A DNA stretch of 55,286 nucleotides. Origin: Aquabacterium sp. Lineage in GTDB: Bacteria; Pseudomonadota; Gammaproteobacteria; Burkholderiales; Burkholderiaceae_C. The stretch's first letter is position 1, and every line of letters begins with the position of its first letter. Location: positions 1 through 55,286 of the forward strand of contig NZ_JACMNS010000208.1 of assembly GCF_014378415.1 (NCBI RefSeq), in the 5' to 3' direction. This document shows, one piece after another, positions 10,275 to 20,439 of the stretch. A program made the translations under genes and the position numbers. Below the pieces are notes generated by a model. That model did not search any database, was not told where the DNA came from, and worked only from the letters and a program-made list of their open reading frames with translations.

Positions 10275-10777
10275 GCGGTTTGAAGTACCTGTCGGGCTAC
10301 CCCGAGCACGTGCTGGTGCAGGTGCAAAAGGTCATTGACCAGGGCAAGCTGGGCGAGGTGCTGCAGCGCAAATATGGCGACAAGCACGAGGTGCGCACCG
10401 ACAAGGCCCTGTACGACTATGTGCTTGAGCTGAAAAGCCGCCACATGCGCAATGCGGACGCCATCCACAAGGTGGTGTTTGACGGCAAGCTCCAAGTGAT
10501 CCAACATGCACTGGGCACGCACACAGCGATCTCGCGGGTGCAAGGCGGCAAGCTCAAGGCCAAGCGCGAGATCCGCGTGGCCAGCCTGTTCAAGGAGGCC
10601 CCGCCAGAGTTCCTGAAGATGATCGTGGTGCACGAGTTGGCGCACTTGAAGGAGAAAGCCCATGACAAGGCCTTCTACCAATTGTGTGTCCACCTGGAAC
10701 CCGACTACCACCAGCACGAGTTCGATCTGCGGCTTTACTTGACGAACCTGGACTTGAGTAACGCGGCAGCAGCGTAG
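10271..10777 (+). CDS. YgjP-like M48-type metallopeptidase domain protein
   Basis: This 168-residue protein carries the zinc motif VVHELAHLKEKAHDKAFY, with HExxH and a further histidine, as in the YgjP/SprT-like group. The N-terminal half (YGDKHEVRTDKALYDYVLELK) is poorly characterised, and KREIRVASLFKEAPPEFLK precedes the zinc helix. YgjP homologues are annotated as M48-family peptidases or nucleotide pyrophosphatases; the substrate is unknown. It overlaps the sbcB stop by four bases, and the stop codon overlaps the GTAGGA palindrome described separately. Confidence 0.8.
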   Translation: MSGLKYLSGYPEHVLVQVQKVIDQGKLGEVLQRKYGDKHEVRTDKALYDYVLELKSRHMRNADAIHKVVFDGKLQVIQHALGTHTAISRVQGGKLKAKREIRVASLFKEAPPEFLKMIVVHELAHLKEKAHDKAFYQLCVHLEPDYHQHEFDLRLYLTNLDLSNAAAA

Positions 10778-10789
10778 GATACGTCCTAC
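10774..10789. promoter_or_regulatory. Perfect 16-bp palindrome upstream of the small-protein/ndvB operon
   Basis: GTAGGATACGTCCTAC is a perfect inverted repeat (6-bp arms, 4-bp centre) overlapping the end of the YgjP-like gene and 80 bases upstream of the small membrane protein gene. The right arm and following bases (TCCTAC then GC-rich) recur at 19713-19718 upstream of the ferritin-like gene. A regulator binding site is plausible; no known consensus is claimed. Confidence 0.4.
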
Positions 10790-10868
10790 CGGGCCCGACG
10801 CGTTGGACCGACATACGCGGGGTGGCGCGGGGCCTAGCATGGGTTTAAAACCACCAGGAGAGCCCCGC

Positions 10869-11111
10869 ATGAACTCGCACCACGCTTTCTCGCCCCGCTG
10901 GAGCACGGCGTCGATCCCCGACGCGCCCGACACCTCGCCCATGGAGCTGTCGTCTTTGAGCGGGCATTTTGACGTTTGTCAGGGCTCCAGGGGGCGGTGG
11001 TTCAGCGTGCAGTGTTTGGCTGAGGCCGCACATGGCTTTGTGGCACCGCGTTTTGTGACCTCCCTGGTCACGGTGATGGTCGTTGTTGGCATAGCCTCTT
11101 TGGCGCTGTAG
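10869..11111 (+). CDS. Small protein with C-terminal membrane segment, upstream of ndvB
   Basis: This 80-residue protein starts at ATG 10869, eight bases after a strong AGGAGAG ribosome site. The N-terminal 60 residues are soluble in character (PRWSTASIPDAPDTSPMELSS), followed by one hydrophobic helix near residues 63-80 (TSLVTVMVVVGIASLAL) that ends at the C-terminus, so it looks tail-anchored. It ends six bases before ndvB and is almost certainly cotranscribed with it. I do not recognise the family; an accessory role in cyclic glucan synthesis is only a guess from position. Confidence 0.65.
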   Translation: MNSHHAFSPRWSTASIPDAPDTSPMELSSLSGHFDVCQGSRGRWFSVQCLAEAAHGFVAPRFVTSLVTVMVVVGIASLAL

Positions 11112-11117
11112 GCCGTC

Positions 11118-14100
11118 ATGGCCCGATCTCCTCTGCTTCTGCTGCTGCCAGAAGTATCGGCAGAGGTGTGCGACATCCTGTCGTTTTCGCGTGGGCCGAT
11201 GGCGCCCGCCAACCGCTCCGAAATTTTTGGGGTCAGCCGCTTTGCCGACCATGGTCGCAGCCTGGCGGCCACCCACCGGGCGCGCAACGCTGCACTGCGG
11301 TCAACCGCTTTCTTTCCCCGCTTGCGGGATAACATCCGCGTGCTGCGTGAAGCGCACCACTACATCAGCGCCCAGGCCATCACGGGCCACGACGTGAGCC
11401 CGGCGGCCGAATGGCTGCTGGACAACTTCCATTTGATAGAAGCACAGCTTAAAGAAATACGCGACGGATTGCCCCGCCGCTATTTCCGTGATCTGCCGGT
11501 GTTGATTGATGAACCACTGGCGGGCTTGCCGCGCGTGTATGGCGTGGCGTGGGCCTTCGTGGCCCACAACGACAGCGCGTTTGACGAAGAGCTGCTGACC
11601 CACTTTCTGCGCGCCTATCAGGAGGTTCGTGACCTGACCCTGGGCGAGCTTTGGGCCCTGCCCACGACCTTGCGCGTGGTGTTGATCGAGAACTTGCGCC
11701 GCCTGGCCGAGAACGTGGCCGTCAGCAAGGCAGCGCGCGAAGTGGCCAACCTGTGCTGCGACCGCATCGAGACCTACAGCCCCCATCAGCTCGATGCGCT
11801 GCTGGCCTTGATGAATGCACGCGGTGCAGGGCGTGCATTTCTGTCTCAAATGGCGCAGCGCTTGCAGGATTCGCAGATCGCCGGCGTGGGACACGAGCGT
11901 TACCACGATTGGCTGAACAAAACCCTGCCCGACTTGGCCGCGGTGCAGATGCAGCAGCCGGTAGAGCGCACGGCCAATAACCTGAGCGTGAGCAATGCCA
12001 TCAGCGCCTTGCGGGCGATTGGCGATGCGGACTGGACCGACATCGTCGGGCAAACCAGTTCGTTGATGCAGCTCATGATGTCGGCGCCCACGTTTGAGGC
12101 TGAGCGCGATGACACGCGCAGCCAAACCTTGCACGACATTGAAGGGCTGGCCCGCCGCAGCGGGCAAAGCGAGCTGTCCGTGGCCCATGCGCTGTTGGCG
12201 TTGATGCACCGGGCGCAGGCCTCGCCCATGCCGCCTGAGATCGCCGACGATGTGACCGTGGCCAGCCATTGGCTGCAAGGGCCGGGGCGCCCGCAGTTGA
12301 TGAGCGCGCTGAGGCTGCAAGAACACGCCGCCATGGCCTGGCGTTTCGCCTGGCGCGCGGGGGCAGTGCCCGCTTACCTGGCGGCCTTGGCCTTGGGCAC
12401 CGCGGCGTTGGTGGCCTGGGTGCTGAGCCAGCACGGCCCGCAGGCCTTCGGCTGGGAGGGGCCGGCCTGGCTCGTTGGCCTGGCCGTGGTCTTGATGATC
12501 TTCCCGGCCTCAGAGGCCGTGGTGGCCATGGTGAACCGCCTGATCAGCGAGTCGGTGCGGCCCGTCAGGTTTCCGCGTTTGGCCTTGTCCGATGGGATCC
12601 CGCCTGAGCACCGCGTGATGGTGGTGATCCCGGCCATGTTGACCAATGCCGCATCGGTCAAGGCCTTGACCCACCAACTGAGCCTGCACTACCTGGCCAA
12701 CCCGGAGCGCCATGCGCAGTTCGCGCTGCTGACCGATTGGGCCGATGCCGACGTGGCCAGCCTGCCCACTGATGCGGCTTTGGTGCAAGCGGTGGGGCAC
12801 CGCCTGGGTGAGTTGAACGAACGTTTTCCGGTGGATGGCGACGAGGCGCCTCGCTTCATCGTCCTGCACCGTGAGCGGCGCTTCAGCGAGACCGAGCAGA
12901 CGTGGATGGGGTGGGAGCGCAAACGCGGCAAGCTCGAGCAGCTTGTGGAGGCCCTGGCCACCGGCCAAACCGGCGCTTTCCTGAGCCTGGGCGCCGCGTC
13001 CAACATCGCGCCGCAGACCCGCTACGTCGTCACCCTGGACAGTGACACCCAACTGCCCCCCGGGCGCTTGCGCGAGCTGGTGGGCGTGGCTGCGCATCCG
13101 CACAACCGGCCCCGCCTGGATGCGCGAGGGACCCGCGTCATCAGTGGTCACGGCATCTTGCAGCCCCGCATCGTGACCCCCTTGCCGGCCCCCCGCGACA
13201 TGACCCGCTTCCACTGGCTGTTCGCGGGCCAGCTGGGCATTGACCCCTACAGCGCGGCCAGCTCCGAGGTCTACCAAGATGTGTTCGACGAAGGTTCCTT
13301 CACCGGCAAAGGGCTGCTCCATGTCCAGGCGGTTCACGCGGTGCTCTGCGGCCGCCTGCCTGAGGGCCATGTATTGAGCCACGACTTGCTGGAGGGCTCC
13401 CTGGTGCGTTGCGCCGGGGTCACCGACATCACGCTGGTTGAGGACGCGCCTTTCCACGCCGATGTCGCGGCCTCTCGCTTGAACCGGTGGATTCGCGGCG
13501 ATTGGCAACTGTTGAGCTTTCTGGTGCGTGGCGGCTGGTTCAGCATCAGCGGCATCAACCGCTGGAAGATGATCGACAACCTGCGCCGCTCCCTGGTGGC
13601 GCCCATGTCCTTCGCCTTGCTGATCCTGGCCCTGGCCAGTGGTGTGATCTCGCCGTGGGCGGTGATCGCCTTGGTGCTCGTCGCTTTTGCGGGTGGACCT
13701 TTGTTGGGGGCCGTGGCGGGCTTGGCCCCAAGCCGCGATGACATCGCCATGGCCCACTTCTATCGGCAGGCTTTGGCGGACGTGGTTCGGTCGCTGGGCG
13801 CCGGCCTGTGGCACCTGGCCCAGTTGTTGGACGAGGCCTTGATGGCGGCCGACGCGATCGTGCGCACCCTGTACCGCATGCTGGTCAGCCACCGGCACCT
13901 GCTGGAATGGACCACGGCGGCGGCCGCGCAAGCATCCACCAGCCATGCGCTGGCGGCCATCGTCCGGCGCCATCGCGCTGTGACCTCAGTGGCCCTGATC
14001 ATGGGCACCTTGCTGTACTTCACGTCGCCGCAGCCCTGGCTGGCCTTGGGGCTGTGCCTGGTCTGGGCCGCCTCGCCTTTGTGGACCTGGTGGGTGAGCC

Positions 14101-17100
14101 GCACCAGTGTGTCCACGGCGCGGGATGCCGTGAGCTCGGCGGATCAGTTCTACTTGTCTGGATTGGCGCGTGACACCTGGCGCTTGTTCGAGCGTTGCGT
14201 GGGGCCCGGCGACCACCACTTGCCGCCGGATAACCTGCAGACCTTGCCTTATGACATGGTGGCGCACCGGACCTCACCGACCAACATCGGGCTGTACCTG
14301 CTCAGCACCGCCTGCGCGCGCCAGTTTGGCTGGATCGGCACACTGGATCTGTTGGACCGGCTGGAAGCCACCTTGGCCACCATGCTCACCATGCAGCGCC
14401 ACCGTGGCCACTTCCTGAACTGGTACGACACGGAGACCCTGCGTCCCTTGTTGCCCAGCTACGTCTCTACCGTGGACAGCGGCAACCTGAGCGGGCATTT
14501 GCTGGCCACGGCGCAGGCCTGTCTTGAGTTGCGACTTGCGCCGCTGGATGAGCGAGCTGCCAGGCTGGCTTTGCAAACATCCCACCTGCGCTTGCAGCCG
14601 ATGCTGCCCTTGCTGGCCGAGCTGCCGGGTCATCAGGCCCTGATGCAACTGGTGGCCTTGACCGACCCCTTGACCGGTGGTCGTCCGATGCCCGAGGGCG
14701 GGCAGTTGCTGCTGAACGGTGCGGCCCGGGAGTTGGAGGCCTTGCAAATTTTTTCAGAAGCTCGACCAGACAGCCAGACCCTGTTGTGGTGCCTGGCTGA
14801 TCACCTGAGCACCGTGCGTTCGGCCTGGCGTGACCAGGCTGCGCCGGGCGAAGCGCACCAAGCCATCGCACGCCTTGACGACCTGGCCACGCAGTTCAAA
14901 CGCATCGCCTGGGAGCCTGACTACAGTTTTCTGTACCACCGCAAGCGGCATCTTTTTCACATCGGCTACCGCATTGCCGAGCAGCAACTCGATGCCAGCT
15001 TCTACGACCTGCTGGCCTCCGAGTCACGCCTGACCAGCCTGCTGGCCATTGCCAAGGGCGACGCGCCGGTCAACCATTGGGCCGCGTTGGGTCGGCCCAC
15101 CTACGCGGCGGGGACGCATGCCGGACTGCGATCCTGGTCGGGCTCGATGTTCGAGTACCTGATGCCCTCGTTGGTGCTGGATGAGCCGCATGGCAGCCTG
15201 TTGCACAGTGCCGGGCACGCTGCGGTGCTGGAGCAGATGGCCTACGCCCACAAGCAGCGCACGCCCTGGGGCATGTCGGAGTCGGCGTATGCGGCCAGCG
15301 ACCACACCCTGGCCTACCAGTACGCGCCACAAGGCGTTCCCCGGCTGGCCTTGCGGCGCACGCCTCAGGATGAGCTGGTGATCGCGCCTTATGCCACGGT
15401 GTTGGCGGCCGAACTCATGCCCAACCAGGCGGTGAGCAATCTGCGCCGCATCGAGCTGCTGCTGGGCAGGGGCCGGTATGGCTTGATCGAGGCATTGGAT
15501 TTTTCGCCATCCCGCCAGACCGGCGTTGATCGGGTCTCGCGTGTGAGCACCTTCATGGCCCATCACCAAGGCATGAGCATTGTGTCGCTGGCCAATGTCT
15601 TGCTGGATGGCGCGCCGCGCCGATGGGGCATGGCCAATGCCCACATCGAGGCGGTGGCGTCCTTGCTGCACGAGCGCGTGCCGCGTGAGATCTCGACCTT
15701 GCACACGCCCCCGGCCAGCACCGTCGCGGATGGTCAACAACGCGATGCACTGGGCATGCTGCGCGATGTCACCCCCGGGGTGGCCGCCGTTGAGCCCACG
15801 CACCTTTTGTCCAATGGCCGCTACAGCGTGGCCTTGCGCCCCAATGGCGCGGGCTGGAGCCGCTGGGGCAACGCGGGCATCACCCGCTGGCGTGATGATG
15901 TGTTGCGCGATGCCTGTGGCAGTTTCATGTACCTGCGCTGGGACCAGGCCTTGACACCGGTGTCACTCACACAGCACCCAGCGCCTGATCCCAACGCCCA
16001 TTACCACAGCACTTACCACGCCGAGCGCGTGAGCTTCGATGCCATTTGGCCGGAGCTTGAAACGCGCGTCACCGTGTGGGTCAGCCCGGAAGACGACATC
16101 GAGTTCCGCCAGGTCGAGATCCGCAATGTGAGCGACCGCGACATCGACCTGGAGTTCATGTCGGCCTTCGAGGTGACCCTGGCCGACCCACGTGCCGACG
16201 AGGCGCACCCGGCCTTCTCCAACTTGTTCGTGCGGGCGGAGTGGGTGGCGGCGCAGCAGGCCCTGATGTTCGAGCGCCGGCCCCGCCTGGTCACCGAGAA
16301 GGGCTTGTCGGCCGTGCATTTCCTGGCCGATGGTGATGCGGGGTTGATCACCGAGGTGCGCATCCAGACCGACCGCCTGCGCTGGTTGGGCCGCAACCGC
16401 GACGTGAGCAGCCCGCAGGGTTTGTTTGACTCACCGCCCGAGCTGGATCAATCGCGGCCTGGCGAAGGCGCGGTGCTGAACACTGGGCTTGATCCGGTCG
16501 CTTGCTTGTCCGTGCGCATGCACATCCCGGCGCAATCCAAGGCCTGCCTGACCTTGTGCACGGCGGCGTCGGACAACGTGGCGACCTTGCGGTCCGTCAT
16601 GGACAAGTACCGCCAACGCGCGCACATCGAGCGGGCTTCGTTGATGTCGGCCACCTTGGCGGGCATCAAGCTGCGCGAGCTTCGGCTCAACGCCGAGACT
16701 TTCGCGGCCATCCAGACCTTGACCACGGCGCTGGCCATGGTGGTGACTCGGCCCATCAACCTCAACGAGGAAAGCCCAGCCAATGCGTGTGACCGCAAGC
16801 TGTTGTGGCGCTTCGGCATCTCGGGCGACCGGCCCATCGTGCTGGTGTCGGCCGGTTTGCCGCAAGGACTGGGCTTGGTTCGCTCCCTGGCCCAGGCCTT
16901 GCGCCTGTGGACCTGGGGCTCGGTGGTCTGTGATCTGGTGATCGTCAATGCCGAACCCACGTCCTACCTGATGGCGCTGCAGCGCGACATCGGCACCCTG
17001 TGCGAACGCTATGTGTCGGACATCGCCGGCAACCCTGGGCCTTCGGCGGCATCGGGTTTTCATGTGCTGCGCAGCAACGAGTTGTCGGTTGAAGAGCTGC

Positions 17101-19700
17101 GCACCTTGCACACCCTGTCGCGCCTGCACCTGAACGCCGACGGACGCCCGCTGGCCCACCACATCAGCGAGTGGTGCGAGCGCCATGAGCAAGCCCTGGA
17201 AGAGCGCGGTTACCCGCCTCAAGTGACCGTGCTGGCCGGCATCCATTCCGGGGTTTCACCCAGCCCGCCCACCGGCACATTCGATGAGGCCAGTGGCGAA
17301 TTTCGCTTTGAAGTCACCCCACGGCGAAGGCCAAGCCGTCCCTGGATCAATGTGTTGTCCAACCCCGGCTTTGGCGGTCAGGTCTCCGAGGCCGGCGGCT
17401 GCTACACCTGGGCCGTGAACAGCCGCCTGAACCAGGTAACGCCTTGGTCCAACGACCCAGTGGGTGATCCTTCCGGCGAGTGCTTGCTGCTGCAGGACGA
17501 GCGGACGCGCGAAGTCTGGAATGTGACGCCGGCGGGCCTGGGTGGCGCGCCGGTGAGCTACCGGGTCAAGCATGGACAGGGCGTCACCACGATCAGTCAC
17601 CGGCTAGGCGAACTGGATGTGGAGGTCAGCTGGTGCGTGGACCCGAAGCAGTCCATCAAACAGCTCAGGCTCAAGCTGCTCAACCAGGGCAGCAAGACCG
17701 TGAACCTGCGTGCCATCAAGCTGGTGGAATGGATCATGGGCGCCAACCGCACCGACCGGCATTCGGTGCGCACCAGCACCTTGACGCAAACCTTGCCCGA
17801 CCCACGCGGCATTGGGGGCGCGCGGCGCATCACCGCGCTCATGGCCACGCAGCGCGAGCAATCCGCGGGCTTTGGGGGCGGCACGGCCTTCCTGGCCATG
17901 GTCAGCGAGATCGACGATGCCGGTTTGTCTAACGACTGGACCTGCGATCGCCGCGAATGCTTCGACGCGCGCGGCCGCCTGGTCGTGCCCGACTATTTTG
18001 GCCAGAAGCGTGGCGTGGGGCTTGACCCCTGCGCCGCCTTGTCCGTGCGGCTGTCGGTGGAGCCTGGGACCGAGCTGGAGCAGGTGTTTTTGCTGGGCCA
18101 CGCCAACAGCCTGGACGAGGCCCGGCACCTGGCCGTCAGCAGTGCCTTTGTGTCGCCAGGCTTGCGCCTGCAGCAGGTGCGCGAAGACTGGAACGAGCGC
18201 TTGGGCGCCACCACCGTCAAAACCCCAGACCCCCTGTTCGACGCCATGGTCAACCGCTGGCTGCTTTACCAGACGGTGACCTGCCGCCTGTGGTCCAAGG
18301 CCGGTTTCTACCAAGCGGGTGGGGCCTTTGGCTTCAGAGACCAGTTGCAAGACTCGCTGGCCTTGGCGGGCTCTGCGCCCGACATGCTGCGCCAACAGAT
18401 CCTGCTGGGAGCTTCAAGGCAGTTCCCGGAAGGCGATGTGCAGCATTGGTGGCATGCCCCCACGGGGGCTGGCGTGCGCACGCATTTCTCGGACGACCTG
18501 CTGTGGCTGGCCTATGCCAGCGTGCACTACCTGAATACGACCGGCGATGCCAGCCTGCTCAGCGAAGAAATCCCCTTTTTAGAAGGTGTCCCGATCCCCG
18601 AAGGCGCCGAGGACGCTTATTACACCCCCACCATCAGCACACAGACTGCCAGCGTGTACGAGCACTGCGCCCGCGCCATCGACCGCAGCCTGAAGGTTGG
18701 GGTGCACGGCTTGCCGCTGATGGGCGTGGGCGACTGGAACGACGGCATGAACCGGGTTGGCTCCGAAGGCCGTGGTGAATCAGTGTGGTTGGCCTGGTTC
18801 CTGTGCCGCATCGTGACCGACTTTGCGCCCATCGCCAAAGGGCAGGGCGACACCGCCCGTGCCCGGCGTTGGGAACAGGCCATGGCCGGCTGGAAAAGCG
18901 CCTTGCAGGAGCACGGCTGGGATGGCCAGTGGTACCGCCGCGCTTTCTTCGACGACGGCGAGGCCCTGGGTGCCAGCGCCAATGCCGAATGCCGCATCGA
19001 CCTGATCGCCCAGGCCTGGGCGGTGCTGTCGCAGGCCTCTTCGCCAGCCAACGAGCGCATGGCCATGTCGGCGGTTGAAACCCACCTGGTGGACCAGCAG
19101 GCCGGATTGATCAAGCTGCTCGACCCACCCTTGGCGCACGCCGAACCCAGCGCTGGCTACATCCAGGCCTACCCGCCCGGTGTGCGCGAGAACGGCGGCC
19201 AGTACTCGCACGCTGGCGTCTGGGCCCTCATGGCGCAGGCCCAGCGTGGCGATGGCGACGCGGCCTACCGCTACTTCACTTACCTCAGCCCTGCGCACCG
19301 CACCGCCCACCCCACGCGCGGCGCGGCCTATGGCATCGAACCTTATGTGATGGCCGGCGACGTCTACACCCAACCACCTTACGTGGGCCGCGGCGGTTGG
19401 AGTTGGTACACCGGTGCTGCGGCGTGGTTGTACCGCGCCGCCATCGAATCCATCTTTGGCCTGCAGCAACGCGATGGCACCTTGATGTTCAAGCCCTGCT
19501 TGCCATCGCATTGGCAGCACGCCGACATGACGGTGCGACGAGGCGGCCACACGCTTCACTTCAAGCTGTGCCGACCTGCTGCCCAGTTGGAGATGGCCAA
19601 GGCTTCCGGCCAAGGCGCCATCGTGCTGCAGCCCGGTGAGGTCCTGCGTTGGGATGGGCTCGGGCTGGAGACCTGGTTTCTGATCCCCTTGTCTGATTGA
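11118..19700 (+). CDS. ndvB: Cyclic beta-1,2-glucan synthase (NdvB/Cgs type, GT84 + GH94)
   Basis: This 2860-residue inner-membrane enzyme matches NdvB/Cgs in size (about 2830-2870) and layout. Membrane segments lie near residues 417-440, 452-474, 828-868 and 955-993. Between them is a family-84 glycosyltransferase domain with a DSD metal motif at 641-643 (YVVTLDSDTQ) and an LNRWIRGDWQ motif near 790. A glycoamylase-like domain follows at about 1300-1500 (WSGSMFEYLMPSL), then two GH94 N-terminal-like domains and a C-terminal GH94 phosphorylase domain with the GDWNDGMN acid at D2539. In characterised homologues the GT makes the linear glucan from UDP-glucose and GH94 sets chain length. It follows a small membrane protein by six bases. 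Product linkage is inferred from family. Confidence 0.9.
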   Translation: MARSPLLLLLPEVSAEVCDILSFSRGPMAPANRSEIFGVSRFADHGRSLAATHRARNAALRSTAFFPRLRDNIRVLREAHHYISAQAITGHDVSPAAEWLLDNFHLIEAQLKEIRDGLPRRYFRDLPVLIDEPLAGLPRVYGVAWAFVAHNDSAFDEELLTHFLRAYQEVRDLTLGELWALPTTLRVVLIENLRRLAENVAVSKAAREVANLCCDRIETYSPHQLDALLALMNARGAGRAFLSQMAQRLQDSQIAGVGHERYHDWLNKTLPDLAAVQMQQPVERTANNLSVSNAISALRAIGDADWTDIVGQTSSLMQLMMSAPTFEAERDDTRSQTLHDIEGLARRSGQSELSVAHALLALMHRAQASPMPPEIADDVTVASHWLQGPGRPQLMSALRLQEHAAMAWRFAWRAGAVPAYLAALALGTAALVAWVLSQHGPQAFGWEGPAWLVGLAVVLMIFPASEAVVAMVNRLISESVRPVRFPRLALSDGIPPEHRVMVVIPAMLTNAASVKALTHQLSLHYLANPERHAQFALLTDWADADVASLPTDAALVQAVGHRLGELNERFPVDGDEAPRFIVLHRERRFSETEQTWMGWERKRGKLEQLVEALATGQTGAFLSLGAASNIAPQTRYVVTLDSDTQLPPGRLRELVGVAAHPHNRPRLDARGTRVISGHGILQPRIVTPLPAPRDMTRFHWLFAGQLGIDPYSAASSEVYQDVFDEGSFTGKGLLHVQAVHAVLCGRLPEGHVLSHDLLEGSLVRCAGVTDITLVEDAPFHADVAASRLNRWIRGDWQLLSFLVRGGWFSISGINRWKMIDNLRRSLVAPMSFALLILALASGVISPWAVIALVLVAFAGGPLLGAVAGLAPSRDDIAMAHFYRQALADVVRSLGAGLWHLAQLLDEALMAADAIVRTLYRMLVSHRHLLEWTTAAAAQASTSHALAAIVRRHRAVTSVALIMGTLLYFTSPQPWLALGLCLVWAASPLWTWWVSRTSVSTARDAVSSADQFYLSGLARDTWRLFERCVGPGDHHLPPDNLQTLPYDMVAHRTSPTNIGLYLLSTACARQFGWIGTLDLLDRLEATLATMLTMQRHRGHFLNWYDTETLRPLLPSYVSTVDSGNLSGHLLATAQACLELRLAPLDERAARLALQTSHLRLQPMLPLLAELPGHQALMQLVALTDPLTGGRPMPEGGQLLLNGAARELEALQIFSEARPDSQTLLWCLADHLSTVRSAWRDQAAPGEAHQAIARLDDLATQFKRIAWEPDYSFLYHRKRHLFHIGYRIAEQQLDASFYDLLASESRLTSLLAIAKGDAPVNHWAALGRPTYAAGTHAGLRSWSGSMFEYLMPSLVLDEPHGSLLHSAGHAAVLEQMAYAHKQRTPWGMSESAYAASDHTLAYQYAPQGVPRLALRRTPQDELVIAPYATVLAAELMPNQAVSNLRRIELLLGRGRYGLIEALDFSPSRQTGVDRVSRVSTFMAHHQGMSIVSLANVLLDGAPRRWGMANAHIEAVASLLHERVPREISTLHTPPASTVADGQQRDALGMLRDVTPGVAAVEPTHLLSNGRYSVALRPNGAGWSRWGNAGITRWRDDVLRDACGSFMYLRWDQALTPVSLTQHPAPDPNAHYHSTYHAERVSFDAIWPELETRVTVWVSPEDDIEFRQVEIRNVSDRDIDLEFMSAFEVTLADPRADEAHPAFSNLFVRAEWVAAQQALMFERRPRLVTEKGLSAVHFLADGDAGLITEVRIQTDRLRWLGRNRDVSSPQGLFDSPPELDQSRPGEGAVLNTGLDPVACLSVRMHIPAQSKACLTLCTAASDNVATLRSVMDKYRQRAHIERASLMSATLAGIKLRELRLNAETFAAIQTLTTALAMVVTRPINLNEESPANACDRKLLWRFGISGDRPIVLVSAGLPQGLGLVRSLAQALRLWTWGSVVCDLVIVNAEPTSYLMALQRDIGTLCERYVSDIAGNPGPSAASGFHVLRSNELSVEELRTLHTLSRLHLNADGRPLAHHISEWCERHEQALEERGYPPQVTVLAGIHSGVSPSPPTGTFDEASGEFRFEVTPRRRPSRPWINVLSNPGFGGQVSEAGGCYTWAVNSRLNQVTPWSNDPVGDPSGECLLLQDERTREVWNVTPAGLGGAPVSYRVKHGQGVTTISHRLGELDVEVSWCVDPKQSIKQLRLKLLNQGSKTVNLRAIKLVEWIMGANRTDRHSVRTSTLTQTLPDPRGIGGARRITALMATQREQSAGFGGGTAFLAMVSEIDDAGLSNDWTCDRRECFDARGRLVVPDYFGQKRGVGLDPCAALSVRLSVEPGTELEQVFLLGHANSLDEARHLAVSSAFVSPGLRLQQVREDWNERLGATTVKTPDPLFDAMVNRWLLYQTVTCRLWSKAGFYQAGGAFGFRDQLQDSLALAGSAPDMLRQQILLGASRQFPEGDVQHWWHAPTGAGVRTHFSDDLLWLAYASVHYLNTTGDASLLSEEIPFLEGVPIPEGAEDAYYTPTISTQTASVYEHCARAIDRSLKVGVHGLPLMGVGDWNDGMNRVGSEGRGESVWLAWFLCRIVTDFAPIAKGQGDTARARRWEQAMAGWKSALQEHGWDGQWYRRAFFDDGEALGASANAECRIDLIAQAWAVLSQASSPANERMAMSAVETHLVDQQAGLIKLLDPPLAHAEPSAGYIQAYPPGVRENGGQYSHAGVWALMAQAQRGDGDAAYRYFTYLSPAHRTAHPTRGAAYGIEPYVMAGDVYTQPPYVGRGGWSWYTGAAAWLYRAAIESIFGLQQRDGTLMFKPCLPSHWQHADMTVRRGGHTLHFKLCRPAAQLEMAKASGQGAIVLQPGEVLRWDGLGLETWFLIPLSD

Positions 19701-19807
19701 CATGCGGTGATGTCCTACAAACGCATGCGCCAAACGCCGATGCAGCTCGGCGGTGGCCGGGCATAAATTGAAGCCATGGCATCACCCCAGCAGACGAGGA
19801 CATCCCC

Positions 19808-20365
19808 ATGAGCACCGAGGCCCCCACGAAATCACCAGCCCCAGGCAACCGACTGGTGCTTGATGAATCAGCGATCAACGCTGCCAAATCCGGCTTGGAC
19901 AAGGGGGCCGTCACCCCTCACGATGCCCCGTGGCGCGAGGACATCATCAAGCTGCTGAACGATGCGCTCGCCACCGAGCTGGTTTGCGTGCTGCGCTACA
20001 AGCGCCATCACTTCACCGCAGCGGGGCGCTCGTCGCCCAAGATCGCGGAGGAGTTCATGGTGCACGCCAATGAAGAGGCGGGCCATGCCGACCGCTTGGC
20101 CACCCGCATCTCCCAGCTCGGCGGCGAACCCGATTTCTCGCCAGACAGTCTGAGCAAGCGCAGCCATGCCGAGTACGACGAATCGCTGGATTTGACCGCC
20201 ATGATCCGCGCCAACCTGGTGGCCGAACGCGTGGCCATCGAAACCTACAGCCAGATGATCGACCTGATTGGCGAGAAGGATTCCACCACTCGGCGCCTGC
20301 TGGAAGACATCCTCAGTGACGAGCAAGAACACGCCGACGAGTTGAAGGACTGGCTGAAAGAGTAA
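19808..20365 (+). CDS. Ferritin-like (bacterioferritin-type) di-iron protein
   Basis: This 185-residue protein has four predicted helices with di-iron ligands in the expected places: ATELVCVLRYKRHHF, EEFMVHANEEAGHADRL (ExxH), ANLVAERVAIETY and ILSDEQEHADELKDWL (ExxH). A 30-residue polar N-terminal extension precedes the bundle. Such proteins store iron or protect against peroxide. ATG 19808 follows a GACGAGGA ribosome site. The upstream region carries a TGTCCTAC element like that in front of the ndvB operon. It is monocistronic or leads into kefF 74 bases later. Confidence 0.8.
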   Translation: MSTEAPTKSPAPGNRLVLDESAINAAKSGLDKGAVTPHDAPWREDIIKLLNDALATELVCVLRYKRHHFTAAGRSSPKIAEEFMVHANEEAGHADRLATRISQLGGEPDFSPDSLSKRSHAEYDESLDLTAMIRANLVAERVAIETYSQMIDLIGEKDSTTRRLLEDILSDEQEHADELKDWLKE

Positions 20366-20439
20366 GCCGGCCTTCGGGCCGCGCTACCTGGCCGCTTGGC
20401 CTGAAGGGATGGGGTACGAAGGCGCATCTGCGTTATTTT

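Noticed and set aside
12510..13973. 487-codon antisense frame within ndvB
   Set aside because: It lies wholly within the glycosyltransferase part of ndvB, which has clear motifs on the other strand; the antisense product shows no recognisable domain.
19778..19791. GG-N10-GC site (GGCATCACCCCAGC) upstream of the ferritin-like gene
   Set aside because: The -12 element is CAGC, not TTGC, and the predicted start would fall after the gene's ribosome-binding site.
20366..20400. GGCC-TTCG-GGCC hairpin after the ferritin-like gene as a terminator
   Set aside because: No T run follows and the stem is short; it could be a chance GC-rich hairpin.
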